Positions 1 to 6,900 of a DNA stretch of 24,752 nucleotides are shown piece by piece (the first letter of the stretch is position 1; each line of letters opens with the position of its first letter). The translations under genes were made by a program, and so were the position numbers. Source of the DNA: Chelonobacter sp006228105 (GTDB lineage: Bacteria; Pseudomonadota; Gammaproteobacteria; Enterobacterales; Pasteurellaceae). The DNA is taken from assembly GCF_006228105.1 (NCBI RefSeq), contig NZ_VDHH01000108.1. One strand, written 5' to 3'. The notes under the pieces are model-generated. The model was not told where the DNA came from. It saw only the letters and a program-made list of their open reading frames with translations, and searched no databases.

Positions 1-33
1 ATTATCAAATAATTGCGCTTCAATATGCTTCGG

Positions 34-62
34 AAAGGGTGAACTTCGGTTCGCCCTTTTTG
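34..62 (+). terminator. Rho-independent terminator of the unit upstream of secE
   Basis: An 11-bp stem (34-44 with 49-59, one G-T wobble) is closed by a TTCG tetraloop of the very stable C(UUCG)G type and runs into a T-rich tract at 57-62. It faces the + strand and ends before the secE promoter, so it should stop a transcript entering from the left edge. The upstream gene is not in the window. Confidence 0.85.
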
Positions 63-127
63 TTGTTTAAGTGTTGAGAATAGTGGTATAACGGCATAAG
101 AAATTAACGGTTTTATTGTAATTAGCC

Positions 128-156
128 TATTCAATACATAAAGAAAGTGCTACAAT
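128..156 (+). promoter_or_regulatory. Candidate promoter of the secE-nusG unit
   Basis: TACAAT at 151-156 is preceded by TG-C at 148-150, giving an extended -10 element. The -35 region 17 bp upstream (TATTCA, 128-133) is poor, as is common for extended -10 promoters. A start near 163 would leave a leader of about 45 nt before secE. It lies just downstream of the terminator at 34-62, as expected for an operon start. No experimental evidence. Confidence 0.5.
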
Positions 157-206
157 CGCTCGTTCAAAAATATACCGTTATTCATTGGATCGGATAGATA
201 AAAAAC

Positions 207-617
207 ATGAGTTCAGAAAATATTAAAAAACAAGCACTTATTGAAAACCATGAAGGTAAAGGCAAAGCAGTAAATAATTTGCTTTGGCTTTTAGCTGTGT
301 TATTGATCGTTGTTGCTGCGGTGGGGAATACCTATTTTGCCGATCAATTTGCGTTGGCAATTCGTATCGTTGCGATGGTAATCTTAATGGTCGCAGCTTT
401 AGGACTGGTCGCAGTCACCAATCAAGGTAAAAAAGCGATTGGTTTTTTCAAAGAGTCACGTGGTGAATTAAGAAAAATCGTTTGGCCGAAACGCGCCGAG
501 GCTATGCAAACAACATTGATTGTTTTTGGCGTAACCGTGGTTGCTTCTTTAGTGCTTTGGGGATTTGATTCCTTGATTATTGCGGTTATCTCCTTTATTA
601 CTAACCTGAGATTTTAA
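207..617 (+). CDS. secE: SecE, preprotein translocase subunit
   Basis: SecE clamps the SecY channel in the inner membrane and is essential for SecYEG-mediated protein export. The 136-residue protein has three hydrophobic segments (about residues 24-42, 48-70 and 102-130), as in the long three-helix SecE of gammaproteobacteria; E. coli SecE is 127 residues. Between helices 2 and 3 is the conserved amphipathic stretch FFKESRGELRKIVWPKR (80-96), whose ELRKIVWP core is the family signature. nusG begins 3 bases after the stop, so the two genes are almost certainly co-transcribed and perhaps translationally coupled. The ATG at 207 follows a weak GGAT-type ribosome site. Identity is certain from the motif and the secE-nusG pairing. 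Confidence 0.97.
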   Translation: MSSENIKKQALIENHEGKGKAVNNLLWLLAVLLIVVAAVGNTYFADQFALAIRIVAMVILMVAALGLVAVTNQGKKAIGFFKESRGELRKIVWPKRAEAMQTTLIVFGVTVVASLVLWGFDSLIIAVISFITNLRF

Positions 618-620
618 TTT

Positions 621-1175
621 ATGAGCGAGAATACAGCACCAATAAAACGCTGGTATGTTTTACAGGCTTTCTCCGGTTTTGAAGGCCGTGTAGCGAAAAC
701 ATTAATCGAATATATCAAACAACATAATATGGAAGATCAGTTTGGTGAAGTGCTAGTGCCAACTGAAGAAGTGGTTGAAAATATTGCCGGCAAACGTCGC
801 AAAAGCGAGCGTAAATTCTTCCCAGGTTATGTACTGGTACAAATGGAAATGAACGATGACACTTGGCATTTGGTGCGTAGTGTGCCTCGTGTGATGGGGT
901 TCATTGGTGGTACGCCAGACAAGCCTGCGCCGATTTCTAAACGCGAAGCCGATACGATTTTAAACCGTCTACAACAAGATGGTGATAAACCAAGACCGAA
1001 AACACTGTTCCAGCCTGGTGAAGAAGTGCGGGTTACCGAAGGTCCGTTTATGGATTTCAACGGCACGGTAGAAGAGGTCGATTACGACAAAAGCCGTATC
1101 AAAGTATCTGTGTCGATTTTTGGGCGTGCGACACCGGTGGAGCTGGAGTTCCGTCAAGTGGAAAAAGCGGTTTAA
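621..1175 (+). CDS. nusG: NusG, transcription elongation / termination-antitermination factor
   Basis: NusG binds the RNA polymerase clamp, suppresses pausing, and links polymerase to Rho or to ribosomal protein S10 in transcription-translation coupling. The 184-residue protein (E. coli 181) begins with the NGN domain signature KRWYVLQAFSGFEGRVAKTL (residues 9-28), carries FFPGYVLVQMEM (67-78) and RSVPRVMGFIGG (86-97), and ends with a KOW domain (about 128-184) containing GEEVRVTEGPFMDFNGTVEEV. The start lies 3 bases after secE. No rearrangement is visible, so it is the housekeeping NusG rather than RfaH, which lacks this KOW sequence. A 136-bp spacer with two hairpins follows. Confidence 0.98.
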   Translation: MSENTAPIKRWYVLQAFSGFEGRVAKTLIEYIKQHNMEDQFGEVLVPTEEVVENIAGKRRKSERKFFPGYVLVQMEMNDDTWHLVRSVPRVMGFIGGTPDKPAPISKREADTILNRLQQDGDKPRPKTLFQPGEEVRVTEGPFMDFNGTVEEVDYDKSRIKVSVSIFGRATPVELEFRQVEKAV

Positions 1176-1200
1176 GACGGTACGTTCAAGGCATAATTTC

Positions 1201-1258
1201 TCAAGTATTTTACGCTAAAATGCTTGAAAAACAGGCAGTGTTTAATTAGAATACTGCC
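1201..1258 (+). other. Two tandem stem-loops in the nusG-rplK spacer
   Basis: Stem-loop 1 is a 12-bp inverted repeat (1201-1212 with 1216-1227, one mismatch or wobble) with a 3-nt CGC loop. Stem-loop 2 pairs 1234-1242 with 1250-1258 (GGCAGT/ACTGCC core, one wobble) around a 7-nt loop. Neither is followed by a proper T-run, so they are not clear intrinsic terminators. In E. coli the rplKA promoter lies in this spacer; TAAAAT at 1216-1221 resembles a -10 but no good -35 is placed for it. Confidence 0.5.
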
Positions 1259-1270
1259 CTTCAATAAACA

Positions 1271-1297
1271 GGGGAGCCGCAAGGCGATAATACCCGC
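1271..1297 (+). promoter_or_regulatory. L1-binding mRNA leader of rplK-rplA (autoregulatory site)
   Basis: A lower stem GGG (1271-1273) / CCC (1293-1295) and an upper stem GCC (1276-1278) / GGC (1283-1285) capped by a GCAA tetraloop are separated by an asymmetric internal loop (GA on the left, GATAATA on the right). Helix, asymmetric loop, helix, with GAGCC on one side and AUAC-C on the other, is the arrangement of the L1 site in 23S rRNA (GGAGCCG ... GAAAUACC). It ends 14 bases before the rplK ATG and next to its ribosome site (AAGAGG, 1298-1303), so bound L1 would block translation of rplK and the coupled rplA. Confidence 0.75.
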
Positions 1298-1311
1298 AAG
1301 AGGAAAATAAA

Positions 1312-1740
1312 ATGGCAAAGAAAGTACAAGCCTACGTTAAGCTGCAAGTTGCAGCCGGTATGGCAAATCCAAGTCCACCGGTTGGTCCTGCATTGGGTCA
1401 ACAAGGTGTCAACATCATGGAATTCTGTAAAGCATTCAACGCTCGTACTGAGGGCTTGGAAAAAGGTTTACCGACTCCAGTTGTTATCACAGTCTATGCA
1501 GACCGCTCTTTTACCTTTATCACTAAAACTCCGCCGGCAGCAGTGTTGCTGAAAAAAGCGGCAGGTGTTAAATCTGGTTCTGGTAAACCGAATAAAGAGA
1601 AAGTTGGTAAAGTCACTCGTGCACAAGTGCGTGAAATCGCTGAAGTTAAAGCAGCCGATATGACTGGCGCAAGTATCGAAACTAAAATGAAATCTATTGA
1701 AGGTACCGCTCGTTCAATGGGCTTGGTAGTGGAGGACTAA
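1312..1740 (+). CDS. rplK: 50S ribosomal protein L11
   Basis: L11 binds the GTPase-associated region of 23S rRNA with the L10-L12 stalk and takes part in factor binding and the stringent response. The 142 residues equal the E. coli length. The N-terminal domain carries VKLQVAAGMANPSPPVGPAL (9-28), with the flexible proline-rich PSPPVGPALGQ hinge, and the C-terminal RNA-binding domain follows from about residue 75 (SGSGKPNKEKVGKVTRAQV). A good ribosome site (AAGAGG) precedes the ATG, and the L1-type leader lies just before it. rplA follows after 4 bases. Identification is unambiguous. Confidence 0.99.
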   Translation: MAKKVQAYVKLQVAAGMANPSPPVGPALGQQGVNIMEFCKAFNARTEGLEKGLPTPVVITVYADRSFTFITKTPPAAVLLKKAAGVKSGSGKPNKEKVGKVTRAQVREIAEVKAADMTGASIETKMKSIEGTARSMGLVVED

Positions 1741-1744
1741 TCAA

Positions 1745-2437
1745 ATGGCTAAACTTACCAAACGCATGAAAGCGATCCAAGAGAAAGTAGATTCAACAAA
1801 AGCCTACGAAATCAACGAAGCCGTTGCCTTGTTAAAAGAATTAGCAACCGCAAAATTCGTTGAAAGCGTTGATGTTGCTGTTAATTTAGGTATCGAAGCG
1901 CGTAAATCTGACCAAAACGTGCGTGGCGCAACGGTGTTGCCACACGGAACTGGTCGTGAAGTACGTGTTGCCGTATTTACTCAAGGCGCAAACGCTGAAG
2001 CAGCAAAAGAAGCCGGTGCTGACTTAGTCGGTATGGAAGATCTGGCTGAATTAGTCAAAAAAGGCGAAATGAACTTTGATGTGGTTATTGCTTCTCCTGA
2101 TGCAATGCGTGTTGTGGGTCAATTGGGTCAAATCTTAGGCCCACGTGGCTTAATGCCAAACCCGAAAGTCGGCACTGTAACCCCTAACGTCGCAGAAGCG
2201 GTTAAAAATGCGAAATCCGGTCAGGTTCGTTACCGTAACGACAAAAATGGTATTATCCATACCACTATCGGTAAAGTAAATTTCTCAGAAGAACAATTGA
2301 AAGAGAACTTGCAAGCGTTGTTGGCAGCTTTAGTGAAAGCAAAACCAGCAAGCTCTAAAGGGATCTTTATCAAGAAAGTCAGCCTTTCTACCACTCAAGG
2401 TGCAGGCGTAGCGATTGATCAAACCAGTTTGAGCTAA
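1745..2437 (+). CDS. rplA: 50S ribosomal protein L1
   Basis: L1 forms the mobile L1 stalk at the ribosomal E site and represses its own operon by binding the rplK leader. At 230 residues it is slightly shorter than E. coli L1 (234). Visible family features include LTKRMKAIQEKVDSTKAYEI near the N-terminus, the TVLPHGTGREVRVAVF strand (63-78), GPRGLMPNPKVGTVTPNV (132-149) and the C-terminal FIKKVSLSTTQGAGVAID. It starts 4 bases after rplK, with a purine-rich ribosome site (GTGGAGG) inside the end of rplK, which fits translational coupling. A structured 285-bp spacer follows, separating rplKA from rplJL. Confidence 0.99.
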   Translation: MAKLTKRMKAIQEKVDSTKAYEINEAVALLKELATAKFVESVDVAVNLGIEARKSDQNVRGATVLPHGTGREVRVAVFTQGANAEAAKEAGADLVGMEDLAELVKKGEMNFDVVIASPDAMRVVGQLGQILGPRGLMPNPKVGTVTPNVAEAVKNAKSGQVRYRNDKNGIIHTTIGKVNFSEEQLKENLQALLAALVKAKPASSKGIFIKKVSLSTTQGAGVAIDQTSLS

Positions 2438-2451
2438 TAAAACTTTACAGC

Positions 2452-2487
2452 GGGGAGAATTGTATTTATAATTCTCCTCTTATTTTC
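2452..2487 (+). terminator. Terminator or attenuator hairpin after rplA
   Basis: GGAGAATT (2454-2461) pairs with AATTCTCC (2470-2477), extended by one G-T and one G-C pair (10 bp in all), with an 8-nt loop. It is followed by TTATTTT (2480-2486). This looks like a partial terminator that lowers readthrough from rplKA into rplJL-rpoBC. Its T-run is interrupted by A, so termination may be incomplete. Confidence 0.6.
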
Positions 2488-2712
2488 CGATGGTAGTTTA
2501 GTCGGAAACTTCTGGTTGGTGCTTGACCTTATTCAAGCCCCATCCAAGACCGCAGGGGAAATCGTGTGAGGAAACTCAGGTGATTTCTTAATTATCCTGC
2601 GTAGATGGTGAACAGAATGAGAAAAATTTTCTGCTTCTGCGCACCGAAAGACGTCTTGATATGCTTGCATATCAAGGAATTTAAATCCGGGAAACCGGAG
2701 TGTATTCAGGAG
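2485..2712 (+). promoter_or_regulatory. rplJ mRNA leader, L10(L12)-type autoregulatory RNA
   Basis: This gene-free stretch is almost all stem-loops: TTCCGA/TCGGAA (2485-2490/2502-2507); 2514-2526/2533-2545 with CTTGA/TCAAG at its tip; a long composite helix CGCAGG/CCTGCG (2551-2556/2596-2601), GAAATC/GATTTC (2558-2563/2582-2587) and TGAG-GAAA-CTCA (2567-2578); a 9-bp perfect hairpin 2655-2663/2668-2676; and a GAAA-capped hairpin 2686-2699. The composite helix, with its internal loop containing GTG and GGTGA, resembles the kink-turn that binds the L10-L12 complex in enterobacterial rplJ leaders. The ribosome site AGGAG (2708-2712) follows. Rfam holds this family as the ribosomal L10 leader. 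I assign it by position and architecture, not by a model search. I see no convincing promoter here. Confidence 0.75.
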
Positions 2713-2722
2713 CTATAAGCCA

Positions 2723-3214
2723 ATGGCATTAAATCTTCAAGACAAACAAGCAATTGTTGCTGAAGTAAACGAAGCAGCCAAAGGTGCCCTATCAGCAGTG
2801 ATTGCGGATTCTCGCGGTGTGACTGTGGATAAAATGACTGAATTGCGTAAAACTGCGCGTGAAGCCGGTGTTACTATGCGTGTCGTGCGTAATACTTTAT
2901 TACGTCGTGCGGTAGAAGGCACTGACTACGAGTGCTTGAAAGACGTGATGACAGGTCCGACACTTATCGCATTTTCTAATGAGCATCCGGGCGCAGCTGC
3001 ACGTTTGTTCAAAGATTTCGCAAAAGCGAACGATAAGTTCGAACTTAAAGGTGCCGCTTTCGAAGGTAAAATCCAAGATGTTGAATTCTTAGCAACATTG
3101 CCGACTTACGACGAAGCGATTGCACGTTTAATGGGTACTATGAAAGAAGCTGCGGCAGGCAAACTTGCTCGCACTCTTGCGGCATTACGCGACAAATTAC
3201 AAGAAGCTGCTTAA
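2723..3214 (+). CDS. rplJ: 50S ribosomal protein L10
   Basis: L10 anchors the L7/L12 dimers to 23S rRNA, forming the base of the ribosomal stalk, and represses rplJL translation as the L10(L12)n complex. The 163 residues match the family (E. coli 165). The N-terminal RNA-binding domain (LQDKQAIVAEVNEAAKGALS, then ADSRGVTVDKMTELRKTAREAGV) is intact. The C-terminal helix that carries L12 dimers is seen in the last 30 residues (MKEAAAGKLARTLAALRDKL). A strong AGGAG ribosome site lies 10 bases before the ATG. rplL follows after 54 bases. Confidence 0.99.
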   Translation: MALNLQDKQAIVAEVNEAAKGALSAVIADSRGVTVDKMTELRKTAREAGVTMRVVRNTLLRRAVEGTDYECLKDVMTGPTLIAFSNEHPGAAARLFKDFAKANDKFELKGAAFEGKIQDVEFLATLPTYDEAIARLMGTMKEAAAGKLARTLAALRDKLQEAA

Positions 3215-3268
3215 TTATCAAAGCGTTTCTTACCTCGTTTAATTTATTTACTTTAGGAATTGATTGTC

Positions 3269-3637
3269 ATGTCATTAACTAACGAACAAATCATTGAAGC
3301 GATTGCTTCTAAAACTGTCACTGAAATCGTAGAATTAATTTCTGCAATGGAAGAAAAATTCGGTGTTTCTGCAGCAGCGGCAGCAGTAGCTGTAGCAGCA
3401 GGTCCAGCAGAAGCAGCAGAAGAGAAAACTGAATTCGATGTAGTATTAACTGCAGCGGGCGCTAACAAAGTTGCTGTTATCAAAGCAGTACGTGGTGCAA
3501 CCGGTTTAGGCTTAAAAGAAGCGAAAGACCTGGTTGAATCTGCACCAGCAGCGCTGAAAGAAGGCATCTCTAAAGCTGAAGCTGAAGAACTGAAGAAAAC
3601 ATTAGAAGAAGCAGGTGCTTCTGTTGAACTTAAATAA
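3269..3637 (+). CDS. rplL: 50S ribosomal protein L7/L12
   Basis: This is the multicopy stalk protein that recruits translational GTPases. I place the start at ATG 3269 (MSLTNEQIIEAI, 122 residues; E. coli 121) rather than the in-frame TTG at 3260. The ribosome site AGGA (3255-3258) is correctly spaced for 3269 and abuts 3260, and the N-terminus then matches the family. Order of parts: an N-terminal dimerisation domain (1-33), an Ala-rich flexible hinge (about 35-55), and a C-terminal domain with the factor-binding helix region KVAVIKAVRGATGLGLKEAK. Codon use is strongly biased (GCA, GAA, GTA), as expected for one of the most highly expressed proteins. Confidence 0.98.
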   Translation: MSLTNEQIIEAIASKTVTEIVELISAMEEKFGVSAAAAAVAVAAGPAEAAEEKTEFDVVLTAAGANKVAVIKAVRGATGLGLKEAKDLVESAPAALKEGISKAEAEELKKTLEEAGASVELK

Positions 3638-3673
3638 TTAATTTTATTTAGGTTTATAGCCTGTTATAGGCGG

Positions 3674-3712
3674 ATGGCTAGCGGTTTAGACTGCTAGCCA
3701 TTTTGTGCCTTT
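3674..3712 (+). terminator. Attenuator hairpin between rplL and rpoB
   Basis: A perfect 9-bp stem ATGGCTAGC / GCTAGCCAT (3674-3682 with 3693-3701), extended by a G-T and a G-C pair to a 6-nt loop, is followed by TTTTGTGCCTTT. In E. coli a partial terminator at the same place sets the ratio of ribosomal protein to polymerase transcripts. The interrupted T-run fits partial readthrough into rpoBC here. Confidence 0.8.
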
Positions 3713-3754
3713 AAAAAATAGAAGTGAATATGCCGTTTTTTTATTTCTATAACT

Positions 3755-3826
3755 GCTTGATAAAATAGTGATTATTGATTTTATCGAGCCTGCACCAGAA
3801 GTTTTGCCGGTGATTATTCGGCAAAA
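3755..3826 (+). other. Two consecutive hairpins with identical 9-nt loop sequence (rpoB leader)
   Basis: Hairpin A pairs 3755-3766 with 3778-3789 (12 bp, one wobble) around an 11-nt loop that contains GTGATTATT at 3768-3776. Hairpin B pairs TTTTGCCG 3802-3809 with CGGCAAAA 3819-3826 (8 bp, perfect), and its 9-nt loop (3810-3818) is exactly GTGATTATT. They lie between the attenuator and rpoB. In E. coli an RNase III processing site lies in this spacer, so a double-stranded processing substrate is one possible role. Confidence 0.7.
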
Positions 3827-3832
3827 AAGTGA

Positions 3833-3841
3833 AAGTGCGGT
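3833..3841 (+). repeat. DNA uptake signal sequence (USS), rplL-rpoB spacer
   Basis: Exact AAGTGCGGT, preceded by A, the core 9-mer recognised during natural transformation in the Haemophilus-type Pasteurellaceae. It is a single copy here, not part of a hairpin. Confidence 0.9.
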
Positions 3842-3935
3842 ACCAACAAACGGTATCGATAGCATTGCCACCTTGTTAATTTGATCGCAAGTGTGCGCGA
3901 ATTTTGGGTCACCGATCAGCGAGCAGAGGAACCCT

Positions 3936-6900
3936 ATGGTTTACTCCTATACCGAGAAAAAACGTATTCGTAAAAACTTTGGCAAACGTCAACAAGTTTT
4001 AAATGTACCTTATTTATTAACAATCCAAATCGATTCTTTCGATAAATTTATTCAGCAAGATCCGGAAGGGCAGCAGGGACTGGAAGCGGCGTTCCGCTCA
4101 GTGTTTCCGATTGTCAGCAATAACGGCAGCACTGAATTGCAATATGTGAGCTATAAGTTAGGTGAACCAGTATTTGATGTGCGTGAATGTCAAATCCGTG
4201 GGACAACTTATTCTGCGCCGTTGAGAGTTAAACTGCGTTTAGTCAGCTACGATCGTGATGCTGCACCGGGTACGGTAAAAGACATCAAAGAAAATGATGT
4301 CTATATGGGGGAAATCCCATTGATGACCGACAACGGAACTTTTGTGATCAACGGCACCGAGCGTGTTATTGTTTCGCAATTACACCGTAGTCCGGGGGTT
4401 TTCTTTGACAGCGATAAAGGTAAAACCCATTCTTCGGGGAAAGTGCTGTATAACGCACGTATTATTCCTTACCGTGGTTCATGGTTGGATTTTGAATTTG
4501 ATCCGAAAGATAACTTATTTGCGCGTATCGACCGTCGCCGTAAATTACCTGCTACGATTATCCTGCGTGCATTGAACTACACCACTGAAGAAATTCTGGC
4601 GCTGTTCTTTGAGAAAGTGAACTTCAGCATTGATGACAATAAATTGATGATGGAACTGGTGCCGGAGCGTTTGCGCGGTGAAACTGCCAGCTTTGATATT
4701 GAAGCCAACGGTACCGTTTATATTGAGCGCGGACGTCGTATCACGGCACGTCATATCCGTCAGTTAGAAAAAGATAAAATCTCTCAAGTTGTGGTTCCGA
4801 CAGAATATATTGTCGGCAAAATTATCGCTAAAGATTATGTTGATCTTGAGAGTGGCGAATTGATCTGTGCGGCGAATGCGGAAATTACATTAGAAATTTT
4901 GGCTAAATTGAGCCAAGCCGGTTATAAAGATATTGAAGTGCTGTTCACCAATGATTTAGATCATGGACCTTATATTTCAGAAACTTTACGAGTGGATCCG
5001 TCACATGACCGTTTAAGCGCGCTGGTTGAAATTTACCGTATGATGCGTCCGGGCGAACCACCGACAAAAGAAGCGGCTGAATCGCTGTTTGACAATCTAT
5101 TCTTCTCTAGTGATCGTTATGATCTTTCTGCGGTTGGCCGCATGAAATTCAACCGCTCTTTGAATATTCCGGAAGGGGAAGGCAGCGGTATCCTGAGCAA
5201 TGATGACATTGTGATGGTGATGAAAAAACTGATCGAGATCCGTAACGGTCGTGGTGAAGTCGATGATATCGATCACTTAGGCAACCGTCGTATTCGTTCA
5301 GTGGGCGAGATGGCGGAAAATCAATTCCGCATCGGTTTGGTGCGTGTTGAAAGAGCGGTCAGAGAGCGCTTGTCGTTAGGCGATTTGGACGGTGTAACGC
5401 CACAAGATTTGATCAATGCCAAACCGATTTCGGCTGCGGTGAAAGAGTTCTTTGGTTCGTCCCAGTTGTCGCAATTTATGGATCAGAACAACCCATTGTC
5501 GGAAGTGACCCACAAACGCCGTATTTCTGCTTTAGGGCCGGGCGGTTTGACTCGTGAGCGCGCCGGCTTTGAGGTGCGTGACGTTCACGCCACTCACTAC
5601 GGTCGTGTTTGTCCGATTGAAACCCCTGAAGGTCCAAACATCGGTTTGATCAACTCCTTGTCGGTGTATGCACGTACTAATGATTACGGTTTTTTGGAAA
5701 CCCCATACCGTAAAGTGGTTGACGGGCAAGTGACGGAAGAAATCGAATATTTGTCAGCGATTGAAGAAGGCAAATATGTGATTGCACAGGCGAACTCCAA
5801 CTTGGATGAAAATTCACGCTTTACCGATACCTTCGTGACTTGTCGTGGTGAACACGGCGAAGCCGGTTTGTATAAAGCCGATGAAATCCAATATATGGAT
5901 ATCTCCACGCAACAAGTGGTTTCGGTGGCGGCGGCGTTGATTCCATTCTTGGAACACGACGATGCCAACCGTGCCTTGATGGGTGCAAACATGCAACGTC
6001 AAGCGGTGCCGACTCTGCGTGCCGATAAACCGTTGGTCGGAACCGGAATTGAGAAAGCGGTAGCCGTGGACTCCGGGGTAACCGTGGTCGCCAAACGTGG
6101 CGGTTATGTACAATATATCGATGCTTCACGCATCGTGATTAAAGTCAATGAAGACGAAACCGTACCGGGCGAAGCAGGAATTGATATTTATAACCTGACC
6201 AAATACACCCGTTCGAACCAAAACACCTGTATCAACCAAGTGCCTTGTATTTCACTGGGGGAACCGATTGAGCGTGGTGAAGTGTTGGCAGACGGTCCGT
6301 CCACCGATTTGGGTGAATTGGCGTTAGGTCAAAATATGCGTGTGGCATTTATGCCATGGAACGGTTATAACTTCGAAGACTCGATGTTAGTTTCTGAGCG
6401 CGTAGTGCAAGAAGATCGTTTTACGACGATTCACATTCAAGAATTGACCGCAGTTGCGCGTGATACCAAACTGGGCGCAGAAGAGATTACTGCCGATATT
6501 CCTAACGTCGGTGAAGCAGCGCTGAGCAAATTGGACGAATCCGGTATCGTGTATATCGGGGCGGAAGTCAAAGGCGGTGATATTCTGGTGGGTAAAGTCA
6601 CCCCGAAAGGTGAGACCCAATTAACCCCGGAAGAAAAATTGTTGCGTGCGATCTTTGGTGAAAAAGCCTCTGATGTAAAAGATTCTTCTCTGCGTGTACC
6701 AAACAGCGTTTCCGGTACGGTAATCGACGTACAAGTCTTCACCCGTGATGGTGTAGAAAAGGATAAACGTGCGCTTGAAATTGAAGAAATGCAGTTAAAA
6801 CAAGCCAAGAAAGATTTGGTGGAAGAACTGGAGATTTTGGAAGCCGGCTTGTTTACTCGTGTGCGTAACTTGTTATTGAATAACGGTATTGAAGAGAAAC

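Noticed and set aside
3260..3268. Upstream TTG start for rplL, adding MIV
   Set aside because: It touches the ribosome site at 3255-3258 and adds residues foreign to L7/L12; ATG 3269 fits both spacing and family.
3891..3935. Upstream ATG for rpoB, adding 15 residues
   Set aside because: MVYSYTEKKRIRK at 3936 is the family N-terminus and has its own AGAGGA site 5 bases upstream.
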